Assembly: GCA_032718475.1 (NCBI GenBank)
Contig: JAUCBJ010002373.1
Span: 1 to 51,190, forward strand
Direction: 5' to 3'
DNA from: Nemertoderma westbladi
Lineage: Eukaryota > Xenacoelomorpha > Nemertodermatida > Nemertodermatidae
Length of the DNA: 51,190 bases
Numbering within the stretch: the stretch's first letter is position 1; each line of letters opens with the position of its first letter. Shown here piece by piece: positions 1 to 10,303 of this stretch. Below the pieces are notes generated by a model. The model did not search any database. It saw nothing but the letters and a program-made list of their open reading frames with translations, and was not told the origin of the DNA. The translations under genes were made by a program, and so were the position numbers.

Positions 1-404
1 TGGAAAGTGTATTTTTATACGGGGGTGAGACCTGGACACTGACAAAATCACTTGAACAACGAATTGATGGTTGCTACACAAGACTACTAAGGGCAGCCCT
101 AAACATCAGCTGGAGACAACACATGACAAACGCCGAGCTTTATGGTACAATACCACCTGTATCAACCACCCTCCGTGAACGCAGATTAAGATTCAGTGGG
201 CACTGCTGGCGAAGTAAAGACGAGGTCATACCAGATCTACTTCTCTGGCAACCAACTCATGGAAAGCGTAGTCGTGGACGACCTGCCATAACATATATAG
301 ATCAACTTGAAAGGGATACTGAACTTGGGAGAAACGAAATTGCGACAACTATGGGGAAGGATCTCATTTCCACTGTCCGAGTTCGCTCGACCTAGTAGTA
401 GTAG
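1..404 (+). mobile_element. LINE-B, 3' end of a non-LTR retrotransposon inserted in BEL-A1
   Basis: This is the 3' tail of a non-LTR retrotransposon, cut by the window edge. It ends in a short TAG tandem repeat (about 391-407), the same kind of 3' end as the LINE-A copies here. To its right the minus strand resumes as BEL/Pao integrase (motif RVGGRLTNAPLS), so the LINE lies inside BEL-A1. The TAG tail merges with the target sequence TAGTATGGG, so the exact junction is uncertain by a few bases. Confidence 0.75.
3..395 (+). CDS. C-terminal part of LINE-B endonuclease/reverse transcriptase (partial)
   Basis: The frame is open from base 3 to the stop near 395, so the reading frame enters from outside the window. 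It encodes the region after the RT domain of an APE-type LINE polyprotein. Visible are FLYGGETWTLT, the motif LRFSGHCWRSKDEV and LLLWQPTHGKRSRGRP. The second of these corresponds to LRFAGHCFRREDQ in LINE-A, so the two families share this C-terminal cysteine/histidine region but are clearly different at sequence level. It would act in target-primed reverse transcription, but no catalytic residues lie in the visible part. The ATG at 123 is internal and should not be taken as a start. Confidence 0.7.
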   Translation, partial: ESVFLYGGETWTLTKSLEQRIDGCYTRLLRAALNISWRQHMTNAELYGTIPPVSTTLRERRLRFSGHCWRSKDEVIPDLLLWQPTHGKRSRGRPAITYIDQLERDTELGRNEIATTMGKDLISTVRVRST

Positions 405-612
405 TATGGGAAATTTAGTGTCAAGGGATAATGGAGCATTAGTAAGTCTCCCTCCAACACGTTTTAACCCATCTATCATTGTGCTAGAGAAACGATCCCT
501 TAAGCGCGTCTGTGGATTTCTCAACAACAGATATCGGAATCTTCATAGCATTGCAGGAGTCTCAGTATCTGCTTATTGGTTTCGTCATGCTCCTGGTAAC
601 TGATCTTCTCCG
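405..612 (-). pseudogene. BEL-A1 integrase N-terminal remnant
   Basis: Downstream of the RT/RNase H ORF stop, a different minus-strand frame contains GLKRVGGRLTNAPLS followed by DTKFPI. This matches the segment just before the zinc-binding domain of BEL/Pao integrase. The pol frame above it ends at a TGA (613-615) and meets a second in-frame TGA shortly after, so at least one frameshift separates the two. The rest of integrase is cut off by LINE-B. Confidence 0.6.
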
Positions 613-3132
613 TCAGAAACCTATCTGATACCTTGTATTTGGGAAGATCTTTAATAGCATGGACCTGCACAGAGTCAGCGGAACGGTATCACTAGCAATC
701 TTCGTCCTGGAGTAGTGATGATGGAAGCATCGCTTCAAATACACAACGGCCTTACAAAGCCGATTCCAGGAGCTATAGTGATTTATCGCTCTCTGCAGGA
801 GAGGTGAGAGTCCCTGCGAGACATCTGGTGTTCCAGATTTCCAGTCCCTTTCTCTAATCTCCACAACAGATTTATTTGGGGCGGAGGAGTTTAGATCCAC
901 AGCGTCATCCCCGGAAATGTGTAGTACAGACAGATCTATCATGGGTTTGAATAACTTTGATTTACTCGTACGTGTTTTAGGTTTGACTTTCTCCGCTCCC
1001 TTGGCTTGTCTAATCTCAGCCGTGGTAAGATGAGGAGGCCATTCATCTTCTTCTTTACTTAGGAAGTCGGGTCCACCTAACCAGTCTGGAGTATCTATCA
1101 GTTCTTGAGGAGTTGCTCCTCTGGAGGCGATGTCGGCTGGATTAATCGTCCCAGGGCAATGTCTCCATTGATCTACATTAGTGCGACTAAGTATAATGGC
1201 TACTCTGTTGGTAACGAAGACGCTGAACTGACAGACTTCATTGGTTATATACTCCAAAACGAGTAAGGCATCAGTCCAATAGACAGTTTTCTCCAGTGAA
1301 TAGTCGATCTGTTCTGTTACATTCCGGCTGATGGCTGTAGCGTATAGAGCCGCCTTTAACTCCACTCGAGGAACTCGTAGTTTGTTGTTTATCAAGGCCT
1401 TAGAGGTAACCAAGGCAACTTTGATTCCCTCCGGAGTTTCAACCCTCAGGTAGGCTACTATACCTATTCCCATATCGCTGGCGTCTCCAAACACATGGAG
1501 TTGATAGGAATATGTGGGGAGAACATGACCAAAATATGAACGGGAAATAATAAAGTTCTCGATGGAAGGTAGAGAATCTTCCCATTTCATCCACTTCTCT
1601 AGCAGTTCTCCCTTAAGTGGATCGTCCCACGAGTGCTTTTCAAGCCACATTTGTTGAACTAAGCTCCGAGCAACTAATATAACTGGGCTAATAAATCCCA
1701 ATGGATCGAAATAAGTACTTAGGATACTTAGACAAATCCGTTTGGTTTGAACTGGATTATCTCGCCTTTTTAGCTGGAAAAACAGGATATCTCTCTCCGT
1801 GTCCCATTTCAAACCAAGCATCTTGGTTTCTGGAAGATCATCCTTGATAAGGACCAGATCTTTGACACCTCGATCTTCCACCAGGATCGATTCCAGAAAC
1901 TCACGGGAGTTACTTGTGAATTTGGTTAGTCGAAATCCACCGCGTTTCAAGCACTCTACCGTTCCCTTGGCTACATCAATGGCTTCTTCTACCGATGCGA
2001 GGGACTTTAAATTATCGTCCATGTTTATATCCCATTTGATGTTGTCGATAACCGCTTTAGAGAAGGCGTCTCGGTTGTCATCAGCAGTGTTACGCATTAC
2101 TGAACAAGCGTTCGAGGGGCTCAAGATGATCCCGAAAGCCTGGATGGTCATCCAGTACTCCACCGGTTTTTGGTTGAGGTCTCCTTCAGGCCACCACAGA
2201 AATCGTAGGCTGTCTCGATCCCTATCCAGCGCCTTAACTTGTAAGAACATGCCTTCTATATCCAAGGCGAAAGCGATGGAATATTGCCGTAATCTTAAGA
2301 GTATTCCCAACAATGATTGGAGTAAGTTGGGTCCCGGCAACAACTCAGAATTAAGGGATTGGCCCATGTAAAGGGCGGAGCCGTCAAATACTACCCGGAC
2401 TTCGTTGGGTTTACTGGGTTTAGGAGCGTAATGATGTGTTAGATAATACATTCTCTCAGTTACGGGTGTTTCTTCTGGTACTCGCTCCGCGTATCCCTTA
2501 TCGATGAATTTCTTCAGCTGTGTCTTATACATCTCTTTTGCTGAAGCATTGGCCGTAAGACGCCAATGTAGTTGCGCGATTCTCTTCTCCGCTAAAGGTT
2601 TGTTATTGATAAAGTTTGGTTCTCGCCGTCTGAACGGAAGGCCGATTTCATATCTACCTTGATCTTTGAGAAAATGGGTGGTCGTTTCCTGTATCTGCTT
2701 GGCTCTTTCCTCCTCGACAGATACAGATAGAGCCGTGTCGTAGGAATTAGGCTCTACAGCTTCTTGAGTAAAGAATCGTACGGCGTGTTCATCGCGAATC
2801 TTATCGTTGTATTGATCTATCACCTCATTCAGCTCGTCATTGTAGTCTAATTGTCCGCCATGATTGACAAGATGGCACAGTTGTGTTTGGTTTCTCCAAA
2901 CTTCACTCTCGGTGAGGAGGTCAATTGTATTTTCCTCGTCAAATAATTGGGTAATGTCGTCGTTATCTGAGGAGTATGGTGTTCCCTCAGTTATGGTCTC
3001 TCCCTCACTGAATTCTTCTTCCCATTCACTCACCTGATGTATATGGTCAGTGGGTACTCGTTCCATGAGTGTTCTCGGGGAAGGTCCAGTGAAGTACCAA
3101 CCTACTCTTGTTCTTCCCGCATATGTTTGCAA
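613..3132 (-). pseudogene. BEL-A1 pol: reverse transcriptase and RNase H
   Basis: This 839-codon open frame encodes the BEL/Pao reverse transcriptase and RNase H, which copy the element RNA into DNA inside the capsid. Visible in order are an RT entry segment with NEVRVVFDGSA (about residue 245), FALDIEGMFLQVKALDRDRD, the catalytic site region with NMDDN (about residue 370; the family usually has an aromatic residue and V before DD), and the RNase H/Peptidase A17-type region with FGDASDMGIG, VPRVELKAALYA and a WRHCPGTINPADIASRG signature. The frame is continuous upstream with the protease frame except for an in-frame TGA at 3142-3144, where BEL-A2 has CAA. No independent start codon is evident, because gag-pol is normally one polyprotein. 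The enzyme is probably inactive because of the altered catalytic motif and the surrounding breaks. Confidence 0.85.
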
Positions 3133-3141
3133 TGGCTGCAG

Positions 3142-3729
3142 TCAAGCAGGCCGTTTTTCTAATGTCTCAAGCGCATCATGCGCATTTTGACCAATCAATA
3201 TTTGCACCCCTGGGTAATCGGTGTTGAATCTAGGGATATCATGCTGCTGGGTAAAATAGTCCTCATCCCAGTAGTAAGGTTCTACTTGGCTAGTAGCAAA
3301 GTTCTTTATCGCCACCATTTGTACTGACCTTATGCTATGTTCTCCTAGTTCGTCCTGGGTAGTGGACAACGCTCCTACATAGTAGTCCGTAGCTACTGTA
3401 GATTTCCAAACCTGCATAATTCCTGAAAGGTTCAACTTAGTTCGGAACTTGGGTTGTCCAGCAAAGATGTCTTTGGCTAGTTCCTTATCAATGAATGTTC
3501 CTGTGCTGCCGGAGTCCAGGAGGGCGTTCACTATAAAGCTCTTTCCTTTCCCGTGGACTCTCAATTGAACTACGGGGAATTCCCGAATTCCAACGCTGGA
3601 AGTTGGCGTGCAGCAAGATATGATGTTTCGCGCCGCACTTAGAACACCTCGCGTCTGAGTAACAGGTTTTCCGTTGGTGTCCTTGTCTGAGACAATTATA
3701 ACACAACCGCTTATCCCACATGACGTCAC
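3142..3729 (-). pseudogene. BEL-A1 aspartic protease
   Basis: This segment of the polyprotein carries the retroviral-type aspartic protease, with VNALLDSGSTGTFID containing the active-site DSGS. The matching BEL-A2 segment begins after the zinc knuckles, with about 100 extra codons between, so BEL-A1 has a deletion there and a frame change relative to its zinc-knuckle ORF (3488-4999), which it overlaps. It ends at a TGA directly before the RT frame (same frame, only three codons between). The protease would cut Gag-Pol into mature units during particle maturation. Confidence 0.75.
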
Positions 3730-4999
3730 GTCTATCCTTTTGGGATTTCTTCAAGAATTCATCACATCCACTCAAGCGATGGGGCCCGTCGCACAACGCA
3801 CATTTGGGTTTGATGTTACTTACCGGTACTTTAACTTGGGTGGTGTTGTGCACACTTGATCTTTCCTCGGGCTTTCTTCCATGAATTCTCTTAGGAGATG
3901 TGGGAGGAGTTTTTGTTACCTGTTCTCTCCTGTCACTGGTTCGAGACTTGGATTTACTTATGTCCTTCGGTGTTTTGTTGACGTAATAAGATCTTTTGGT
4001 GTCTTTCCCGCTGTTCTCCTCTTGGGAGGCTTGGCTTTCGCCATCGTCTGTATAACACACTGGTGTTACCTTTCTCCTAGAAACGGGTTTTTCACTTACC
4101 TTATTTTCTGGTGTTTTCTCTCGAGACTGCTTTAAGAGCTGTAATTTTACCTCTCCATTTAAGAATGACATGAGATCAGCCATGGTAGGGTCTCTCTGTT
4201 GCTGGTCCATCATATAAAGAACTCTTTTGTCCCAACGAGTACCTACTCCACCCTTCGGCAAAGTAGATGCCATGGCTCCAACAACCATAGAACTCTCATA
4301 TTCATGAGACTTACCTAGCCAATCTAACTGTCTACAGATCTCCTGGATCTCATCGGAAAATTCGATGACCCCGCTGCTAAGAAACTTTCGGGGCGCTATT
4401 AATTTCGCATACAAATACATAGCTATGTTAGTCCTATTACCATACCTGATGTTTGGTGTATCCCAAACTTGTCTTAATCCATCTGGATGTCCAATAAACT
4501 TTAACGCCATTAACTTGGGAGGTCCTTCCAAGCACTCGATGAGGAATCTAAGTTTCTCTCCATGGGATAATACTGAGCTCTTTATGTTATCTTTATAATA
4601 CTCATTAAAAGGCAACCATTTCATCTCATCTCCATTGAACTTGACTATCTCTCCCACCTTTACCGCTTGACGGGCTTCGGTTCTAGCCATTTGACGCGTA
4701 AAACTTTCTTGGGCCATTGTATTATTTAATATCGAATTATCAGTATATAAATTTCTAGGATTATGATCAGGTCTATATGGAATATCATTATCAACAGGTT
4801 TATAATTAACCTTAATAGGGTTCACTATAGGAGTTTCTACTTCACTAGCAGTATAGATGCGTATAGGCTCCACACCTTGCGCATGAAATACTTCAGACCT
4901 AACAGGTTGACACATTGTTACAGGGGGTGGTAGTATACCCTTTTGTATATTTACTAACTTATCACGTTCTAACGCGATACTCTGCTGCACTTCTTGCAA
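3488..4999 (-). pseudogene. BEL-A1 gag, C-terminal half with zinc knuckles
   Basis: This frame encodes the Gag capsid-like region (DUF1759-type: VGEIVKFNGDEMKWLPFNEYY, LEGPPKLMALKFIGH, IMEF-like helices) followed by three CCHC-like motifs: CALCDGPHRLSGC, CYNCLRQGHQRKTC and CSKCGAKHHILLH. That layout is typical of BEL/Pao Gag, which packages element RNA. The frame differs from the coiled-coil part upstream (5208-5921), so a frameshift lies near 5000. It extends past the knuckles into unrelated residues because of the deletion before the protease. It is homologous to residues in BEL-A2 coded at about 28,860-30,250. Confidence 0.8.
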
Positions 5000-5006
5000 T
5001 TCTAAC

Positions 5007-6072
5007 CTACCCTCTCTTAATGTTCCCTTTAACTGCTGAACCCATCTCTCGGACCTGCTGGGAGGAACATACCCGGTGTTCCCTCAGCTGCCCGAGCAAG
5101 AGACCCATCTCCCACCGTCCCTCATCCACCCACTCTACCGCCGAAGCGGGAGCCGCCAACATAGTAGCGGGTAGACGAGGGACGACGGGCGACAAATCAT
5201 TGATGTCTCACTTGGCGTCCAGGACGGGGACAGGTTCAGGGGCTATCCTACTGGGCACAGGTAGTTTAGTACTGTGCAAAGGGAATTTAGAGTTAGGTTC
5301 TGGAAGTACAGGGGTCTCTATCACAGAGGGAGTGGCTTCGAGAACAGGCCTAATTATTTCAGGCTCATCTACTATAGTAGGGAGTCTTTCTACTCTAATA
5401 ATTTGGTCTGTGGGTTCTGTACTACCTAAGTCTGCACTAGCTAGTTGTCTTCTCACAGCTGGAGGCAAATTATGCAATTTCTGACGGTGGTGCGCTCTTC
5501 TACGTCTGCTGGAATGAGATCTATTTCTTCCGCCTTCAGGGTCTGTTGTATCGCCTTCATCAGATGATGTAAATCCCTGTCTCTTGGGAGTAGATCGACT
5601 CATCATCTGCATCTGACTAGCTGTTCTCTGTTTATTGAAGTAGTCTTGCTTCTCTTGAAGATTTTCCAACTCTAGTTGGGTTGTCTCTTCAGATGCTTTC
5701 CGTTCTGCTTCTACTGCTGCCGCTTTTCTTTCTGCCTCTGCTGCTTTTCTTTCCGCTTCTGCCGCTGCCGCTTTTATTTCAGCCTCTGCCGCTGCCGCTT
5801 TTCTTTCTGCCTCTGCCACTGCAGCTTTTCCTTCTGCCTCTGCTGCTTTTCTTTCCACTTCTGCTGCTGCCGCTTTTCTTTCTGCCTCTGCCACTTCCGC
5901 TTTTCTTTCTGCCTCTGCCACTGCAGCTTTTCCTTCTGCCTCTGCCGCTGCAGCTTTTCTTTTGGCCTCTGCCGCTTTTATTTCCGCTTCTGCCGCTGCC
6001 GCTGCCGCTGCCGCTGCCGCTGCCGCTGCCGCTGCCGCTGCCGCTGCCTTTCGGTCTTCTATACATTTTTTC
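5007..6072 (-). pseudogene. BEL-A1 gag middle part: alanine-rich coiled coil
   Basis: The segment encodes repeated AEAERKAAAAEAERKAAEAE units, a long charged/alanine helix, then a linker with STPKRQGFTSSDEGD and a proline-rich tail, matching BEL-A2 at about 27,960-28,700. An in-frame TGA near 5208 follows LDAK, where BEL-A2 has Arg. A second open piece (5007-5195) then continues the homology before the frame changes. The helix is built from DNA minisatellites. Such coiled coils in Gag probably mediate self-assembly, which is an inference. Confidence 0.7.
5992..6048. repeat. GCTGCC hexanucleotide microsatellite in gag
   Basis: About nine uninterrupted copies of GCTGCC sit at the start of the alanine-rich coiled-coil region. 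BEL-A2 lacks this run, so it expanded in this copy. To its left (about 5700-5990) are longer imperfect units built around GCCTCTGCC and TTTCTTTC, which code for the repeated helix. Confidence 0.9.
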
Positions 6073-6073
6073 T

Positions 6074-7082
6074 TTAATTGTTCTTCCTGTTCTCTAGCGA
6101 TGAGGATGCTTTCATCAAATTTAGCCTGATCTGAGGTTTTTCTGTCGTAACTTCACTTTCCACTTGAGAAAAGACAGCGTCTGTTGATTCTCCTTGGGTC
6201 GAGTGCTCGGATAACTGAATTTTCCATTGTGTCGTTCCTTGGACTTTAAGACTCACCCGTTGGAACCAAGTCTTTACGGACTTGCAACGACGTGTCTTGG
6301 CTTCTCTTCGATGCTTCCTCAAAGGCTGAAAAGATTAGTCTGATCCGTAGAATTTGTTCTCAAACTTGATAAAGCAGCTCTCCCTGCTCTTGAGGTCCAT
6401 GAGGTTGTTGAAACAGGTGTTCCTCTAATCGCTCCAAAAAGCTGAAGAATCCCTGGACATATCCTGCTGCCGACCTCTTCCACACAGCGGGATCTCGAGT
6501 ATCCTTTACTATTCCCATTCTATATAAGTCCTCCCAGGCAGCTTCCGATAAGTTAAACGGGAGTCCGGGTCCGGGGAAGTTCCATTGCATCTCGACGATA
6601 GACTTCAGTTCCTCCATTGCGTATCCCGCATAACTGTCCTTGGTCGATCGCTTACTTCTCGCCTAATCGATTTGATGTTCTTCCACAGCGATCAATACTC
6701 TAGCGAGTACGGCTTCAGGAAGAATGAGAAGTGGATCCGCATAAACCGCCTCTGCCATCTCTGCTCCGATCTCGGGCATCAACTCTACAGTATCTGAACT
6801 AATGGAGCTACTGGACCGCTGAGAAATAAGTTCTCGGTTCGGGAGTTGCTGGTACTGCTGTTTAACAGCTGCCTCTTGGTCCCGCTTGACTTGAGCCCGA
6901 GTGCCTATAATAGACCTACGGTGCTTAACTAGCCTAGGGTCTGATACTACTACTGAAGGGATGACCTTTCTTACAGTAGGAGGGGACTTGGACTTCGGTC
7001 TCGGATGTTCTGCACTCCTGTTTGAGTCGCAGACTGTTCTTTCTAGGAGACTATCTGACAAAGTTTGTTTTGCGTCAGCCAT
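6074..7082 (-). pseudogene. BEL-A1 gag, N-terminal part
   Basis: Starting at the ATG at 7082 (MADAKQTLSDSLLERTVC), the frame matches the BEL-A2 gag N-terminus (MSDTQQNLSDSLIDTTIC). It is broken by an in-frame TAG where BEL-A2 has Trp (after EEHQ, about 6663) and by a TGA where BEL-A2 has Arg (after LLYQV, about 6360). The last piece (6074-6322) is in a different frame and lacks the segment that links to the coiled coil in BEL-A2. The start is supported by the equivalent ATG in BEL-A2 and gag-3. The function of this N-terminal domain is unknown. It is mostly helical, with WNFPGPGLP as the most conserved stretch. Confidence 0.75.
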
Positions 7083-7996
7083 GTTTGATTGTACAGTTGA
7101 ATGCCTACTACTATAACGACAGTTAAAGCAAGTCTAGTAATTCAGTATCAACTGTAAGCCTAGTGATCAATTACCGATACCGTTACTCAATGTAACGCGA
7201 TATATATATAATATTAGAATACCGGTATACACTTATAGTATATATAAGTATTGTTACAAACTAGGTTTAGTCACAGAACACCGGTATATAATTTCAGCCT
7301 AAATTTATATAAATATAATAATAAGCCTACCTTAAATACCGGTAATGTCAATTATTTATAATAACTGAATTTCTGATTTTAAAGGTTACTTTCCTTTCCT
7401 TTACTTTATTACTGTTATTAAGCAGTAGCCCAACTGATATTAAGACCTAATTGATGGATAACAGGCCTACTATTTTATAAATCGGTTTGAGTTGATTTAT
7501 AATATATATGTACCCGTACAAGGGTTTTTGTCTATATTTGAAATAAATGTTATTATTTCTGGTGAGTAGTCACTACACAGAAGCTAAACGCTCTCAGTGG
7601 AGTGCTACCTGTTGGACACTAAAACAAATAATTCTACTTTACTAACTTACTTATTACTACTAATTACTTACAATTATGGGGTGAGCTTACAATCTCTAAA
7701 TAAACAATAACAAATTACACGTACAAATTTTAGGGGTAATTTTACAGGGAATCTACAAACCAGTCTAACAGGGAGTTAGAATTTCTGGGTAAATACACTG
7801 TGTTGTCCAGATAAGAAATTACCACCGTCTGACGACTTATAGTCTTTTTGCTCTACAGCACTATATGTACTACGTTATGTACCCGGAGTGTCCTTACCTA
7901 GAAGTTAATTACCGCAGCCAACGCAACCAGAGCTAACGTGCCTATTAACCACTTTTCAACACAAATATACTGCCTACACACTAATTACCTTCGGAA

Positions 7997-9468
7997 TTTC
8001 CATCATAGTAGACATGTACCGTACAACAAGAGTCCCACAAGAAATGAAAACAAATAAGTTGGTGCCAGTTCCCAAGAAGGGCAACCTAACACTCTATGGT
8101 TCTTTTCGGGGAATCTCATTGATCTCGATTGCTGCAAAACTATACAATAGAATTCTATTAAATCGCATCAGGGATCCCATTGAGAGACTGCTACGTGGAA
8201 ATCAGAATGGGTTCCGTAAAGGTCGTGGGACCATGGAGCCCATTTTGGCACTTAGAAGGATAATTGAAGAGTTATCAAAAAAGAAAGACAGGCATCTGGC
8301 TGTTATCTTTGTTGACTTCTTCAAGGCCTTTGATTCAGTCTCTCGCTCACGTATGTTCAGCATACTTTCATTGTATGGGATTCCTGATGAAATTATTGCA
8401 GCAATCAGATCAGTATACGATGGTTCGACAACATTTGTGTCTACTGTTGACGGTGACACAGAACCATTTGAAGTGTTATGGGGCGTCCTCCAAGGAGACA
8501 CACTTGCACCATTCTTGTTCATTATTGTGGTTGACTATGTTCTACGCATGTCCTTAGATCATCATAATGATGATGGGGTGATGATAACTCCACCTACTGG
8601 CTCCAGAAGTCGAGGAAATCCTGCCAAGTACCTAACTGATCTAGACTTTGCTGATGACTTAGGAGTACTCTCAGAATCATTAGAGGGAGCCCAGCGGCTC
8701 CTCAGCTCATTAGAACATGCTGCTTCTAGTGTTGGTCTTTTTATTAACTCCAGAAAGACCAAAATTCTGACAGTTAACTTTGAAAGTCCTCAGCAAGTCT
8801 CTGATCGGATGAGCATAAGCTCAAAGGATGGTATGCTTGAGCATGTGGACGACTTCTGTTACCTGGGATCATGGATCCGGAAGTCAGGTGAGGACCTTCG
8901 AATACGTAAGGGAAAGGCATGGGCAGCCTTGAATAGGCTTTCCAGGATTTGGAAGTCACCTAGAATTAATCGGAAACTTAAGGTCCGATTATTTAGAGCA
9001 GCAGTAGTTCCAGTACTCCTCTACGGGAGTCCATGCTGGGCTCTAACTGCTGAGGACACCAAATCTCTGGATGGCACATTCACAAGAATGCTACGCCGGG
9101 TACATTGTGTCAAGTACAATGCACACATCTCCAACCAGACACTATATAACATTGGAGGTGTCTCATTGGTTCCCCCAAGCTTGACACTAGAACAAAATCG
9201 CCTCCGCTTTGCAGGACATTGCTTTCGCCGTGAGGACCAGCCAGTGCACAATCTTGTACTTTGGCAGCCTCATGGAGTGAATAAGCATGGTGGACAGCCC
9301 ATGACTTTCTTGAGACGCATCTTAAAGGACACTGGCCTTAAAGATGCGGATGATCTAGCAAATGTCATGGGTGATAGGGAGTTGTGGCGGTGCAATTTTG
9401 TTGACAAGCCGGCACAGCATTCTTAAAAATGCAGCTGCAATGCAGCATGCCGATCCTAGTAGTAGTAG
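7997..9468 (+). mobile_element. LINE-A, 5'-truncated insertion
   Basis: A 1472-bp 5'-truncated non-LTR retrotransposon that ends in tandem TAG triplets and is flanked by an 11-bp duplication. It corresponds to the 3' part of the longer copy at 11400-13577. TAG-type tandem 3' ends are seen in I-like and RTE-like clades, but I cannot fix the clade from this. Confidence 0.9.
8014..9426 (+). CDS. LINE-A reverse transcriptase, C-terminal 470 residues
   Basis: This open frame encodes the RT of an APE-type LINE from just before the fingers to the C-terminus. Visible motifs are LVPVPKKGNLTLYGSFRGI, NRILLNRI, NQNGFRKGRGT, VIFVDFFKAFDSV (first catalytic Asp), GVLQGDTLAPFLF, the catalytic LTDLDFADDLGV, and the C-terminal RLRFAGHCFRRED. 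All catalytic residues are present. The ATG at 8014 is internal to the original protein and the endonuclease half is missing, so this is a dead-on-arrival copy. The copy is nevertheless uninterrupted, which suggests recent insertion. Confidence 0.85.
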   Translation: MYRTTRVPQEMKTNKLVPVPKKGNLTLYGSFRGISLISIAAKLYNRILLNRIRDPIERLLRGNQNGFRKGRGTMEPILALRRIIEELSKKKDRHLAVIFVDFFKAFDSVSRSRMFSILSLYGIPDEIIAAIRSVYDGSTTFVSTVDGDTEPFEVLWGVLQGDTLAPFLFIIVVDYVLRMSLDHHNDDGVMITPPTGSRSRGNPAKYLTDLDFADDLGVLSESLEGAQRLLSSLEHAASSVGLFINSRKTKILTVNFESPQQVSDRMSISSKDGMLEHVDDFCYLGSWIRKSGEDLRIRKGKAWAALNRLSRIWKSPRINRKLKVRLFRAAVVPVLLYGSPCWALTAEDTKSLDGTFTRMLRRVHCVKYNAHISNQTLYNIGGVSLVPPSLTLEQNRLRFAGHCFRREDQPVHNLVLWQPHGVNKHGGQPMTFLRRILKDTGLKDADDLANVMGDRELWRCNFVDKPAQHS

Positions 9469-10303
9469 TACCTTCGGAAAGTACTGTACTCTAAACCCTA
9501 GATTAGGTACAAGTACTTATATAACAAATAACCAGCAGTTAAATATACTTGTACAGCTAAAAGAACCACGGTATCTGCTGGAGTGACTAGAGCATAAATC
9601 ACCAGTCTTTACCTACGCCAAGCAGCCCTGATGTAGTACCAGGGTTAATTTAATTATAACGGTATGTATAACAAGCACAATTACTGTAGGAATAAACTTG
9701 GGGTTATGTAGGTTGCGAATTCTTGCATAAACTCTGAATAATAAATATTACGCTACCCGTGCTGACTATACAAACAAAATACAGACCAAATGCTGGCAGA
9801 CTACTGTCAAGCCCAAATAAACTACAGTATATGCAGACTCCGAAATGGTTAGTTAGTATGCGTTCTAACCGAGTAGTACGACTTATTCTTTCGGGGGGAT
9901 TTACCTTACAACACTGGATGCCCCTACTTTCCTAACTAGTACTTTATCGGATCTACACTCTACACACACTGCAATTGCTTCAGACTTAACAACAGCTAGA
10001 CAACAATCCGGCCTACAAATTAATTATACAATCTGAGCAGGTTTACACGCCTTCTGCTCAATATTACACTTACAGATAAATAAAACTGACAGAAATAAGT
10101 AAAATCCCAATAAAAAACCAGGGCTGCAGTCCCTGATTAAATATCAAGACATACCGGTATATAATTATCAAAATCGAATAATACTGTTGTACCTATAAGT
10201 ACCGGTTCGGGTAATTTGGGCAGTTAGGCCTACAGCTTACCGTTCGACCGGTACCTCGACTTTATTGCCTACGGTGCAATAAAGAAATCAGGAAATCTAT
10301 TAT

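Larger units (their letters stand above)
7986..9479. repeat. 11-bp target site duplication flanking LINE-A
   Basis: TACCTTCGGAA occurs at 7986-7996 and again at 9469-9479, directly bordering the LINE. The uninterrupted equivalent in BEL-A2 (near 25,800, reverse strand) has a single copy with one base change, which confirms it as a duplication made by insertion. Confidence 0.9.
7083..10303 (-). other. BEL-A1 untranslated leader (interrupted by LINE-A)
   Basis: This long leader lies between the 5' LTR and gag and is homologous, base by base in many stretches, to 24602-26830 of BEL-A2. It contains several ACCGGT palindromes and a single copy of the roughly 286-bp unit that is duplicated in BEL-A2. 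No ORF of note is present outside the inserted LINE. No TGG-type tRNA primer site is visible immediately next to the LTR end. Confidence 0.7.

Noticed and set aside
5676-6097. Plus-strand open frames rich in Cys/Phe/Leu over the gag repeat
   Set aside because: They are antisense readings of the alanine-rich coiled-coil minisatellite of BEL-A1 gag.
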